DNA from: Haloprofundus salinisoli
GTDB lineage: Archaea; Halobacteriota; Halobacteria; Halobacteriales; Haloferacaceae
DNA: 64,000 nucleotides
Reading direction: 5' to 3'
NCBI RefSeq assembly: GCF_020097815.1
Contig: NZ_CP083663.1
Coordinates: 868,001-932,000 of the forward strand
Shown piece by piece: positions 8,646 to 16,904 of the stretch. Position 1 is the first letter of the stretch. Every line of letters starts with the position of its first letter. The translations under genes and the position numbers were made by a program. Below the pieces are notes generated by a model. The model saw only the letters and a list, made by a program, of their open reading frames with translations, had not been told where the DNA came from and did not search any database.

Positions 8646-9415
8646 GCGACCACCCCCGCGTGGAGACCGACGACGCGCCCGAGCTCGTTCGCCGCGCCGA
8701 GGACGTCGCCCGAGACCCCCCCGACCGCACCCGCCGCCCACCGGCGGAGCAACAGCGCGACGGCCGGCCCCGACAGCAGCGCACAGACGAGCGCGAGGGT
8801 CGCCGACGGGGGCGCGGCCAGCACCGCCGGGAGCGCGGCGACGGCGACGGACAGCAACCCGGTGGCGTCGTTTTCGGCGACGACGGCCGAGCCGAGACCC
8901 TCGTGGGCGGGCGCGCCGAGGCAAGCGAGCAGCGCCATCCCCGCTTTCGCCCCGACTTCGGCGGCGACGACGATGCCAAGGGCGACGATAATGCGGAGGT
9001 CGACGACCGGATTCGCGGCGGCGGCCGCGACGCCGAACGCGCCGAGCGCGAGTGTGACGACCGAGAGCGCGAGCGCGAGCGCGCCGCCGACGCCGGTCTG
9101 CGAGTCCTTCAGCACGTCGAGGCGTCGCTCGGCGTCACCGTGGACCACCGCGGCGTCGCCGACGTCCGCGAGGCCGTCGGCGTGGGTGATACCGGTCACG
9201 AGATAGAGCGTGCCGAGATAGAGCGCGGCGACGGTGCCCGGTCGCGAAACGGCGTAGAGCAGGGTGAACGGGAGCGCCGCCAGCGCGCCGACGAGGTAAC
9301 CGACGAGCGGGAACGTCGCGGGAGTGGTCCGGAAGGCGTCCCACTCGCGTTCGCCGCCGCCGACCGGCAGGCGCGTGAGGAACGCGACGCCGCCGCGCAG
9401 CGCGCTCAAAACCAC
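8630..9415 (-). CDS. cobS: adenosylcobinamide-GDP ribazoletransferase (cobalamin synthase)
   Basis: 261 residues from a GTG at 9415. This polytopic membrane enzyme joins GDP-cobinamide to alpha-ribazole (phosphate), the last assembly step. FLTRLPVGG is close to the N-terminus, followed by the acidic metal-binding motif THADGLADVGDA (Asp80, Asp84) and LKDSQTGVGGALAL. Several alanine/leucine-rich transmembrane segments follow. No ATG is available in frame; the GTG lies inside the end of cbiB (10 nt overlap). Length matches the family. Confidence 0.9.
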   Translation of the reverse strand: MVLSALRGGVAFLTRLPVGGGEREWDAFRTTPATFPLVGYLVGALAALPFTLLYAVSRPGTVAALYLGTLYLVTGITHADGLADVGDAAVVHGDAERRLDVLKDSQTGVGGALALALSVVTLALGAFGVAAAAANPVVDLRIIVALGIVVAAEVGAKAGMALLACLGAPAHEGLGSAVVAENDATGLLSVAVAALPAVLAAPPSATLALVCALLSGPAVALLLRRWAAGAVGGVSGDVLGAANELGRVVGLHAGVVAWTLF

Positions 9416-10359
9416 GTCAACACCTCTGAGACGACGGCGACGGCGGAGACGCGGGCGGCCACAAGCGTCGCCGCCAGCGCGAGCCCCCACGCGAACCCGC
9501 CCGCGACGGCGACGACGCGGATGCCGTGGTCGGCGTCGGCCGGCGTCGGGAGCGCGACGTTCCGGTTCAACACGTAGACGCCCGGTTTGTCGAGTCTGAC
9601 GTCCAGCACCGCCGCGAGCGTGGCCATCGGCCACCCCGAGTTCGGCGACGGGGGTTCCCCTGACCACCCGCGTGCGCGCGCGAGCGAGCCCAGATTGCCC
9701 GCGGCGACGGCGACGAGCGCGGCACTGAGGCGCGCCGGGAGCCACATCACCGCGTCGTCGAGTCGCGCGGGTGCCCAGCCGACGGGTTTGTCTCGATAGC
9801 CGAACATCGAGTCGAGCGTGTTCACGGCCTTGACCCACGCCGCCCCGGCCGCCGCGAGCGGAAGCGACAGCGGCGCGAGGAGCGCGAACGCCAGAAGCGG
9901 GGCGACGAGTCCGTCCGCGAGGTTCTCGGCGACGCTCTCGACGGCCGCGCTCCGCAGCTCGCCCGACGAGAGGTCGGTCGGGTCGCGTCCGGCGAGCGCG
10001 CGAAGGTTTTTCTGGGCCGCCTCGGTGTCGGTGTCGCTGTCCTCGACGACGCGCCGCGCCGCGTCGAGGAGCATCCGGAGACTCGTCGTCGAGAAGAGCA
10101 CCAAACCGGCGGCGACGAGCGCGGCCGTCGACCCGAGCCACGCTGCGAGGGCGACGACGCCCGCCGTCGCCCCGCCGGCGGCGAGCGGGAGCGCCAACGC
10201 CGCGACGACGCCGACGAGCTTCGGACGTCGCCACTGTCGGTCGGCCCGTGCGGCGAGACGACCGAACAGCGCGACCGGATGGATTCGAGCCGGCGGTTCG
10301 CGGAGCGTCCAGTCGAGGGCGGCCGCGAGCACGACAGCGCCGCTCGCGGCCGGTAGCAT
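9406..10359 (-). CDS. cbiB: adenosylcobinamide-phosphate synthase CbiB
   Basis: 317 residues, integral membrane protein that condenses adenosylcobyrate with aminopropanol phosphate. Diagnostic stretches are RIHPVALFGRL, the LRSAAVESVAENLADGLVAPLL region, VKAVNTLDSMFGYRD, and GWPMATLAAVLDVRLDKPG near the C-terminus. The start ATG shares one base with the stop of the upstream HAD gene, and the end overlaps cobS. CbiB sits in the membrane with CobS, so the two membrane steps are adjacent in the operon. Confidence 0.92.
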   Translation of the reverse strand: MLPAASGAVVLAAALDWTLREPPARIHPVALFGRLAARADRQWRRPKLVGVVAALALPLAAGGATAGVVALAAWLGSTAALVAAGLVLFSTTSLRMLLDAARRVVEDSDTDTEAAQKNLRALAGRDPTDLSSGELRSAAVESVAENLADGLVAPLLAFALLAPLSLPLAAAGAAWVKAVNTLDSMFGYRDKPVGWAPARLDDAVMWLPARLSAALVAVAAGNLGSLARARGWSGEPPSPNSGWPMATLAAVLDVRLDKPGVYVLNRNVALPTPADADHGIRVVAVAGGFAWGLALAATLVAARVSAVAVVSEVLTWF

Positions 10360-11012
10360 CACTTCACCCCCGTACTCGGACCGTCGCCGGCGGGGGCGCT
10401 TTCGAGTCGCGCGACCAGCGCGGCGAGCGACGTCTCGGTCACGTCGACGAACTCCCCGCCGACGGCTTCGACGCCGCCGTCGGTTCGGGCGTCGTCGCCG
10501 ACGTGGAGGAGGTTCTCGGGGGAAGCGCCGAGCGCCGAGGCGACCGTCTCGAACGCTCGCGCGTCGGGTTTTCGCCAGCCGCAGGCGACGCTCGTCACCG
10601 TCGCGTCGAAGGCGTCGTTCGGGATGGCCGACCGGATGAGCGTCCGACGGGCGAGTTCGGGGACGCTGCAGTTCGACAGCAGGCCGACGGGGCCGCGGTC
10701 GGCGGCGGCAGCGACGGCGGCGACCGCATTCGGCCGCGTCTCTACCACGGGGTCGAAGGCGTTGACGACGGCGCGACGCGCGGCGTTGTTCGGCGCGTCG
10801 ACGTCGCGGCTTCCGAGGGCGGCGCTGACGTGCGCCGGGAGCGGGACCTCCGCCCCCTCGGGGGCGTCGATGTGGACCTCGCGGTACGCGTCGCCCCAGT
10901 CGTCGGGGACGGCGACGCCGAGGGTTTCGAGTTCGGCGGCGACGGCGGCCGCGGGGTCGGACGGGGAGGCCGCCTCGACGAGCGTCCCGAAGAGGTCGAA
11001 CGTGACTGTCAC
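10359..11012 (-). CDS. HAD-superfamily hydrolase heading the cobamide operon
   Basis: 217 residues from a GTG at 11012, giving MTVTFDLFGTLVEA. The nucleophile is Asp6 in FDLFGTL, motif II is LLSNCS, motif III Lys is in GWRKPDARAFE and motif IV is HVGDDARTD. Position +2 after the nucleophile is Phe rather than the Asp of most HAD phosphatases, a pattern also found in haloacid-dehalogenase-type members. It is the first gene of the seven-gene operon and shares one base with cbiB. No CobC or CobZ phosphatase is visible here, so this could dephosphorylate alpha-ribazole phosphate or cobalamin phosphate, but that is inference and the missing +2 Asp argues for caution. Confidence 0.8.
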   Translation of the reverse strand: MTVTFDLFGTLVEAASPSDPAAAVAAELETLGVAVPDDWGDAYREVHIDAPEGAEVPLPAHVSAALGSRDVDAPNNAARRAVVNAFDPVVETRPNAVAAVAAAADRGPVGLLSNCSVPELARRTLIRSAIPNDAFDATVTSVACGWRKPDARAFETVASALGASPENLLHVGDDARTDGGVEAVGGEFVDVTETSLAALVARLESAPAGDGPSTGVK

Positions 11013-11114
11013 TGCACGGTGATTGGCTAAATCGAACTTGAAGATACTGATGCGAGGGCTCTCGCCCCGTCCGATAGGCGAGGCTGACAGACACGAATCG
11101 GATACAGACACGCC

Positions 11115-11126
11115 CCCGTTATTATA
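11115..11126 (+). promoter_or_regulatory. AT-rich promoter between the HAD gene and the beta-helix gene
   Basis: TTATTATAATAC is the most AT-rich stretch of the 173-nt divergent spacer. A rightward transcript would start near 11150 and carry a leader of about 35 nt to the ATG at 11186. Confidence 0.35.
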
Positions 11127-11185
11127 ATACAGAAAAGATTATGTGAATCTTAATCAAGAGCTGCGCTACTACGTTAACGAGATAG

Positions 11186-12796
11186 ATGTCCGAGAGAATC
11201 AGCCAGTACCGGGTGACGACGCTGGTCGTCGTCGCCGCGGTCGTTTTTTCAGCAGGGGCAGTCGGAGTAACGACAGCAGAGACGCCGAACGAGTCCGGAG
11301 AGGCGGTCGAGCTCTCGGAGTGCACGTCGATCTCGTCCGCCGGGACGTACCGCATCGGCGGGGACCTCCAGACGAACGGGTCCGCCTCGTGTCTGCGCGT
11401 GACCGCCGACGACGTCCGAATCGTCGGCGACGGGCACGCGCTCTCGGGTGACGGCGACGGCGTCGGCATCGTCGCCGACGGCGTGACGAACGTCACCGTC
11501 GAGAACGTCTCGGTCACCGGGTTCGAGTCGGGCGTCCGCTTCCGCGGCGTCGACGGCGGGTCACTCCGCGGCGTGGCCGCCGTCGGCAACGCCGGCGACG
11601 GCGTCCAACTGCACTCGACGACCGGCGTGCTCGTCGTCTCGACGCGTGCCGACGAGAACGTCGACGACGGTATCGTCCTCGACGACGCCGACGACAACCG
11701 CATCGAGAGCAGCGCGTTCCGCCGCAACGGCGGCGACAACGGCGGCGACGGTATCCTCCTTCGGAACGGCTCCGACGGCAACGTGGTGCGGTTCAGCGTC
11801 ACCGACGAGAACGTCGACGACGGCATCGACCTGGACAACGCCAGCGGCAACCTGCTGGAGTCGAACCTCGTCCGCGACAACGAAGGGTTGGAGAACGCCG
11901 ACGGCATCGAACTGCGCGACTCCGACGACAACGCCATCCGCCGCAACACGGTCCAGAACAGCCTCGACGACGGAATCGACCTGGCCCGTTCGGACAACAA
12001 CACCGTCTCCCGGAACACCGTCACCGGTAACCGGAACGACGGCATCCCGGTCGGCGTCGCCGAGAACAACCGCGTCGTCGGGAACGTCGTCCGCGACAGC
12101 GGTAGCGACGGTATCCTCCTCCGCGGAGAGGCGTCGAACAACCTCGTCGGGCGTAACACCGTGACCGGCAGCGTCCGCGACGGGATTCTGCTCCGTCTCG
12201 GTGCCCGCGAGAACCGCATCGTCGACAACACCGTCACCGACAGCGGCCGCGACGGAGTCGTGCTCAGAAACGTGACGGCGAACGTCGTCCGCGGGAGCGT
12301 GGTCCGCGACAACGCCGACGACGGCATCGAGATCGACTACGGCGGCGACCGAAACCTCGTCCAGCAAAACGACGTGTTCGACAACGGAGCCGAGGGTATC
12401 AGGTTCCACCGGTCGGTGGGGACGCGACTCCTCGACAACCGAGTGTGGCGAAACGGCGCAGACGGCATCAACGTGACCGATGTCCGCGGCGCGGTGCTCG
12501 CGCGCAACGTCGTCAACCAGAACGCCGACAACGGCGTCGAGCTCACGCGCGTCACGGCGTCGGCCGTCGTCGAGAGCACGACCAAAGAGAACGGCGCGAA
12601 CGGCATCAGACTCGACCACGTCCGGCGCGTCGTCGTCGCGTTGACCGACGGCGACGACAACGGCGACGGCGACGTGTCGGTCGTCGAGTCCCAGAGCGTC
12701 TGGACTATCGACCGCTCCGACCCGCGGTCGGAGCCGGCGGTGCTCGAAGCGCTGATCCGCCGGGTGACCGGCTTGGACGTACCGATTAGCGAATGA
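11186..12796 (+). CDS. secreted right-handed beta-helix repeat protein
   Basis: 536 residues. An N-terminal hydrophobic segment (about 9-30, ending AVGVTTAE) looks like a Sec signal peptide. A conserved-looking Cys-containing head (SECTSISSAGTYRIGGDL) is followed by at least fifteen parabeta-helix rungs of 22-24 residues, each carrying the marker DGI or DGV plus Asn/Arg (for example DDGIVLDDADDNRIE, GDGILLRNGSDGNVV, DDGIDLDNASGNLLE). This is the PbH1/NosD-like architecture of secreted carbohydrate-binding or carbohydrate-modifying proteins. No lyase or hydrolase active site was recognised, so a structural or surface role is as likely. It stands alone. Confidence 0.82.
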   Translation: MSERISQYRVTTLVVVAAVVFSAGAVGVTTAETPNESGEAVELSECTSISSAGTYRIGGDLQTNGSASCLRVTADDVRIVGDGHALSGDGDGVGIVADGVTNVTVENVSVTGFESGVRFRGVDGGSLRGVAAVGNAGDGVQLHSTTGVLVVSTRADENVDDGIVLDDADDNRIESSAFRRNGGDNGGDGILLRNGSDGNVVRFSVTDENVDDGIDLDNASGNLLESNLVRDNEGLENADGIELRDSDDNAIRRNTVQNSLDDGIDLARSDNNTVSRNTVTGNRNDGIPVGVAENNRVVGNVVRDSGSDGILLRGEASNNLVGRNTVTGSVRDGILLRLGARENRIVDNTVTDSGRDGVVLRNVTANVVRGSVVRDNADDGIEIDYGGDRNLVQQNDVFDNGAEGIRFHRSVGTRLLDNRVWRNGADGINVTDVRGAVLARNVVNQNADNGVELTRVTASAVVESTTKENGANGIRLDHVRRVVVALTDGDDNGDGDVSVVESQSVWTIDRSDPRSEPAVLEALIRRVTGLDVPISE

Positions 12797-12851
12797 AAAG
12801 AGCCGGAGCTGAGATAACGGAGGACCGGGAAAGCCGGAAGCGAGCGGTCGC

Positions 12852-14033
12852 CTACCGGATGATGTTCGATTCGAGGTCCCGCGGGAAGAACGTCAGCCAC
12901 TCGACTCCCCGCTCGGTGACGGCGATGGTGTCGGAGTGGCGGTAGCCGAACTCGTCGGTGTAGATGCCGGGTTCGATGGTGTACACCTGTCCGGGTGCCA
13001 TCTCGGCGTCGGCGGGGTCTTCCTGGGCCTCGTCCCATCCGCGGTCGATGTACGGCGGTTCGTGGCCGCCGAGACCGATGTTGTGGCCGACGTGGTGCTG
13101 GGCGAGGTCGGCGACGCCCTGCTCTTCGAGGTAGTCCCAGACGACCTGGTCGACGTGGCTGATGGAGACGCCCGGCCCGAGCGCCTCGATGGCGATGGTC
13201 TGGGCTTCGAGCATGAGTTCGAAGTAGTGAACCTGTTCGTCGGTCGGTTCGCCGACGAACATCGTCCGCTCCAGTTCGGAGTGGTAGCCGTCGACGTTCG
13301 CCGACGCGCCGGTGATGAGCACGTCGCCCTCCGAGAGTCGCTCGTTCGGGGTGTGACCGTGCGGGAGCGCGGTTTCGGTGCCGCTGATGTAGCCCGCGTT
13401 GACCGGGCCGTTGCCGCGCACGCGGACCGAGTAGCGGTCGCCGAGCGTGTCGAGCATCGCGCGGGAGGCGTCCGTCGACGCCTGCTGGCTGACCGTCGCC
13501 GGATGTGCGCCGACTTCGGTGTAGTCGGCGAGGTAACGGTGGCCGAGGTTCGCCCACTTCGCCGACTCGCGGATGAGGTCGACCTCGACGTCGGTCTTCT
13601 CCCAGCGCATCCGGCCGACCCAACCCTGGGATTCGACCTCGACGAACTCCGAGAGCTTCGGTCCCTCGTAACCCATCACGCCGAGTGCGCCGTCGCTGTC
13701 GGCGGCGACGGCGTCGACGCCCATCCCGCGGAGCATCGAGACCGCCGTCTTCAGCGGTTCGTCGCCGGGGTAGTCGAAGTAGTGATGGACGGCGTCGATT
13801 CGGGGGTTCGGTTCGACGCGCTCGACTTCGAGCCGCGGCACCGTAATCTCGATGCGGTTCGGCGTCACCGCGAGGACGACGGGTCGCTCGGTCTGGATGT
13901 GGTGGAAGCCGGTGAGATACTCGATACTCGTCGCGCCGAACCAGACGCCGGCGTCGGCGTCGGTGTCGGCGAGCGCGCCGCGGATGCTGTCGAGACGCGC
14001 CTCGAACTCGGAGGGCGGGAGTCTGGTTGCCAT
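12852..14033 (-). CDS. M24 family (creatinase/aminopeptidase P-like) protein with altered metal site
   Basis: 393 residues. The N-terminal creatinase domain (about 1-150) has VWFGATSIEYLTGFHHIQTERP; the C-terminal pita-bread domain has VDGYHSELERT (Asp248-Thr257), HHVGHNIGLGGHEPPY and TIEPGIYTDEFGYRHSDT. Metal-dependent members have IDxG, GYxxDxTRT and RxEDT at these places. Here the first Asp is replaced (LITGASAN), the second is Glu253, and the last Glu is Ser in RHSDT, as in creatinase-type relatives. It is probably a C-N hydrolase rather than a normal proline dipeptidase; the substrate is unknown. No operon partner. Convergent with the beta-helix gene. Confidence 0.85.
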   Translation of the reverse strand: MATRLPPSEFEARLDSIRGALADTDADAGVWFGATSIEYLTGFHHIQTERPVVLAVTPNRIEITVPRLEVERVEPNPRIDAVHHYFDYPGDEPLKTAVSMLRGMGVDAVAADSDGALGVMGYEGPKLSEFVEVESQGWVGRMRWEKTDVEVDLIRESAKWANLGHRYLADYTEVGAHPATVSQQASTDASRAMLDTLGDRYSVRVRGNGPVNAGYISGTETALPHGHTPNERLSEGDVLITGASANVDGYHSELERTMFVGEPTDEQVHYFELMLEAQTIAIEALGPGVSISHVDQVVWDYLEEQGVADLAQHHVGHNIGLGGHEPPYIDRGWDEAQEDPADAEMAPGQVYTIEPGIYTDEFGYRHSDTIAVTERGVEWLTFFPRDLESNIIR

Positions 14034-14118
14034 GGCACTGACTCATCCGAGTGGCTGAAAAACGTATGGCGTCCGGCAGGGCGCGCCGGTTCGTTCGTCG
14101 GACGCTGCCGCGCGGACG

Positions 14119-14526
14119 TTACTTGTGACCGGGACGCTGGTCGGACTGCGATTCGACCTCTTCGGCGATCTCCTGCAGATCGCGGTCGGTGTTGTACTCG
14201 TTCTCGCCGCCGGCCTCGCCGGTGAGTTCGCCGTAGACGGCTTCGCGGACCTCCTGGGCCGACTCGTACTCCTCGTCCTGTTCGAGACGGTCGAAGACGC
14301 TGCCCATCGACTCGGTCTCGTTGGCGAGGTCGGTTCCCTCCTGTCCGTACATCTCGGCGATCTCCTCGCCGCGGACGGGGAACTTCTGGCCTTCGAGGTG
14401 GCGGTCGACCTCGGCCATGATGTTCTCGACGGTGTCCGCGCGTTCGTCCTTCCGCTGCCGCGAGCTCTCGATGACGCTCTCGTGACTCGGGTCGGTCTGG
14501 GGGTTCTCGTCGGGTTCGTCGGCCAT
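14119..14526 (-). CDS. haloarchaeal acidic protein of the DUF2795/DUF5789 type
   Basis: 135 residues, very acidic, with no signal peptide or membrane segment. The core (about 35-110) alternates VENIMAEVDRHLEGQKFPVRGEEIAEMYG and DRLEQDEEYESAQEVREAVYGELTG, a repeat of short helices seen in small haloarchaeal proteins annotated DUF5789 or DUF2795-like. I recall that family name from memory. Function unknown. It sits 85 nt upstream of the M24 gene on the same strand; a functional link is not evident. Confidence 0.6.
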   Translation of the reverse strand: MADEPDENPQTDPSHESVIESSRQRKDERADTVENIMAEVDRHLEGQKFPVRGEEIAEMYGQEGTDLANETESMGSVFDRLEQDEEYESAQEVREAVYGELTGEAGGENEYNTDRDLQEIAEEVESQSDQRPGHK

Positions 14527-14602
14527 GGCTCACAGTACGGCACGGAGTCAAAAAGGCGTAGTGGCGGCGCGGGTGGCCGCGGCCGACGAACGACCCCGGA
14601 CG

Positions 14603-15625
14603 CTACAGGTTGACGCTCACCCAGTCGCCGTCGCCGCGGGCGGACTCGTACGCCGCCTCGGTGACCGCGGTGACGCGCAGGCCGTCCATCGGCGTCGCGG
14701 GCGGGGCCGTCCCCTCGCGGATGGCGCGGACGAACGACTCGGCTTTGTTCGGGTGTGACTGGCCGCCGAGATACGGCGTGTGCGTCGTGCTGTCGGCGTC
14801 GATCTCCGAGAGCTGGCGGTCCTCCCACTCGCGCCCGTCGAGATACACCGCGCCCTCGTCGTCCCAGATGTGGATGTGTTCGCGCGTGCAGGGCGTCTTC
14901 CCGTACACCGAGACGCTGGCGTTGGCACCCTCCTCGAACTCGATCCACAGCTCCGCACGCTCGTCGACGCGCTGCTCGTCGTCGACGAACGTCATGTCCG
15001 CGCGGACGGCCGTGGGCGTGAGGTCGGTCGTCCAGAGGATGGCGTCGAGGATGTGGCTCCCCGTGTCGTAGAGGTAGCCGCCGCCGCTAAGGTCGGGGTC
15101 CGACCGCCACGTCCCGCTGAACCGCTCGACCCAGTCCTGGCTGATTTCGGCGGTTATCCACTGCGGCGTCCGGTCCGTATCCGTCCATCGCTGCCGCGCT
15201 TCGACGAACGCCGGGTTGAGGTGGCGCTGGTAGCCGACCATCAACACCTCGTCGGCGTTCTGCGTGCGCTCGTAGAGGTCCTGTGCCTGTTCGAGATCCG
15301 TCGTCAACGGCTTGTCGCAGAGCACGTGGAGCCCGCGCTCCAACGCAGCGACGACCTGATCGTAGTGGAGCGTGTGCGGCGTGCCGATGAGAACCGCGTC
15401 GAGGTTCTCGCCCTCGAGCATCTCCTCGTACTGTTCGTACCGCGACTCCGGCGGCACCGAGAACTGTTCGCCCGCGTCGACGCGCGCGGACTCTGCCAAG
15501 TCGCACACCGCCGCGACGCGGGCCTGCGGGTGGTGGGCGAACTCGCCGCCGACGGTCGTTCCGATGTAACCGAGGCCGACGATACCAACTCGAATCGGGG
15601 CGTCGCTGTGTGTCTTCTCCGACAT
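14603..15625 (-). CDS. Gfo/Idh/MocA family oxidoreductase
   Basis: 340 residues from the ATG at 15625. The Rossmann motif GLGYIG (17-22) follows the first strand IRVGIV. The Lys of the family EKP motif is in LCDKPLTTDLEQAQ. The C-terminal domain carries SGGGYLYDTGSHILDAILW, with the catalytic-site Asp and His typical of inositol or sugar dehydrogenases of this family. It should oxidise or reduce a sugar or cyclitol with NAD(P). It is on the same strand as, and 120 nt from, the aldo/keto reductase; the two could act on one carbohydrate, but this is inference. Confidence 0.88.
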   Translation of the reverse strand: MSEKTHSDAPIRVGIVGLGYIGTTVGGEFAHHPQARVAAVCDLAESARVDAGEQFSVPPESRYEQYEEMLEGENLDAVLIGTPHTLHYDQVVAALERGLHVLCDKPLTTDLEQAQDLYERTQNADEVLMVGYQRHLNPAFVEARQRWTDTDRTPQWITAEISQDWVERFSGTWRSDPDLSGGGYLYDTGSHILDAILWTTDLTPTAVRADMTFVDDEQRVDERAELWIEFEEGANASVSVYGKTPCTREHIHIWDDEGAVYLDGREWEDRQLSEIDADSTTHTPYLGGQSHPNKAESFVRAIREGTAPPATPMDGLRVTAVTEAAYESARGDGDWVSVNL

Positions 15626-15745
15626 CGTGACCTGCGCTTGTACGACGACGACGAGCATAGTCGTTGGGTGAGTTCGCGGCCCCTGCGAGCGGAGCGAGGA
15701 CCGGGGAGGGTCTCGCGAACGGAAGCAGTGACCAGCACCCGGCGA

Positions 15746-16735
15746 TTACCAGCGGTGGTGGACGTGGTCGCGGACGCGCTCATCGTACACCTCGTGGATG
15801 AGTTCGTGCTGTTGTGCCGACGGTTCCGGCAGGTCCGCGGCGGCGACGTTCTGGCGGATGTGTTCGGGACTGCTCGAGCCGGGGATGACGGTGCTCACGG
15901 CGTCGAACGAGAGAATCCAGCGGAGCGTGAACTGCGCGAGCGTCGCGTCGTCGGGAACCGCCGCGCCGAGTTCGTCGGCGGCGCGGACCCCCGTCTCGAA
16001 CGGGACGCCCGCGAACGTCTCGCCCATATCGAAGGCGTCGCCGTCTCGGTTGTAGTTGCGGTGGTCGTTGTCGGGGAACTCGTCGTCGACCGAGAGATTG
16101 CCGGTGAGGAGGCCCGACGCCAACGGGACGCGGACGATGACGCCGACTCTGCGGCGGATGGCTTCCCTGAAGAACAGTTCGGCGGGCCGCTGGCGGAACG
16201 GGTTGAAGATTATCTGGACCGTCTCGACGCCGTCGTACTCGATGGCTTTCAGCCCCTCCTCGACTTTCTCGACGCTGACGCCGTAGTGGTCGAGTTTCCC
16301 GGCTTCCTTCAGGCCGTCGAGCGCCTTGAACACCTCGGGTCGGTAATACGCCTCCGTCGGCGGGCAGTGAAGCTGAAGCAGGTCGAGCGAGTCGACGCCG
16401 AGATTCTCGCGACTCCGGTCGACGAACCGCTCGAGGTTCTCGCGGGTGTACCGCTCAGCCTCGTGCGGGTCGAGGCGACGACCTGCCTTGGTGGCGACGG
16501 TAACGTCGCCGCGGGCGTCTTCCTCGTCGAGCACCTCCGCAATTCGCCTCTCGCTCGCACCGTCGCCGTAGACGTCGGCGGTGTCGATGAAATCGATACC
16601 TGCGTCGAGCGCCGCGCGGACCGCCGCGCGGCCCTCCTCCTCGCTCACGTCGCCCCAGTCGCTACCGATGTTCCACGTCCCGAGGCCGATTTCGGTCACG
16701 TCGTATCCGGTGGTGCCGAGTTCGCGGTGTCGCAT
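15746..16735 (-). CDS. aldo/keto reductase
   Basis: 329 residues, TIM-barrel NADP(H) oxidoreductase. The catalytic tetrad is Asp51, Tyr56, Lys83 and His123 (DTADVYG, VATKAGRRL, LLQLHCPP). The C-terminal SFDAVSTVIPGSSSPEHIRQN is the phosphate-binding loop for NADP(H). The ATG at 16735 yields the standard N-terminus MRHRELGTTG. Substrate not predictable. It is divergent from the FNT channel gene. Confidence 0.9.
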   Translation of the reverse strand: MRHRELGTTGYDVTEIGLGTWNIGSDWGDVSEEEGRAAVRAALDAGIDFIDTADVYGDGASERRIAEVLDEEDARGDVTVATKAGRRLDPHEAERYTRENLERFVDRSRENLGVDSLDLLQLHCPPTEAYYRPEVFKALDGLKEAGKLDHYGVSVEKVEEGLKAIEYDGVETVQIIFNPFRQRPAELFFREAIRRRVGVIVRVPLASGLLTGNLSVDDEFPDNDHRNYNRDGDAFDMGETFAGVPFETGVRAADELGAAVPDDATLAQFTLRWILSFDAVSTVIPGSSSPEHIRQNVAAADLPEPSAQQHELIHEVYDERVRDHVHHRW

Positions 16736-16904
16736 ACTGCGCCGTACGCGCGTGCGACCGTAAGTGTCCCCACGGCGGAAGGGTTTTCCCGGAATCGACG
16801 CCGGGTACATCCGCACCGAAGCGACTGTTATGCTCGCTCACGCGGCCGCTGTCGGCCTTCGAACCGTCCTGACGCTTTTCATCCTCTCGACTGATTATTC
16901 CCAC

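Noticed and set aside
11186-12796. The repetitive GACGGCATC/GACGGTATC units as a CRISPR-like or satellite repeat
   Set aside because: They are the DGI rungs of the beta-helix protein, spaced 66-72 nt with protein-level periodicity and varied third bases, not identical repeats with spacers.
14780-16894. 704-codon frame across the Gfo/Idh/MocA and aldo/keto reductase genes
   Set aside because: It is antisense to two genes with complete catalytic motifs and has no recognisable domain of its own.
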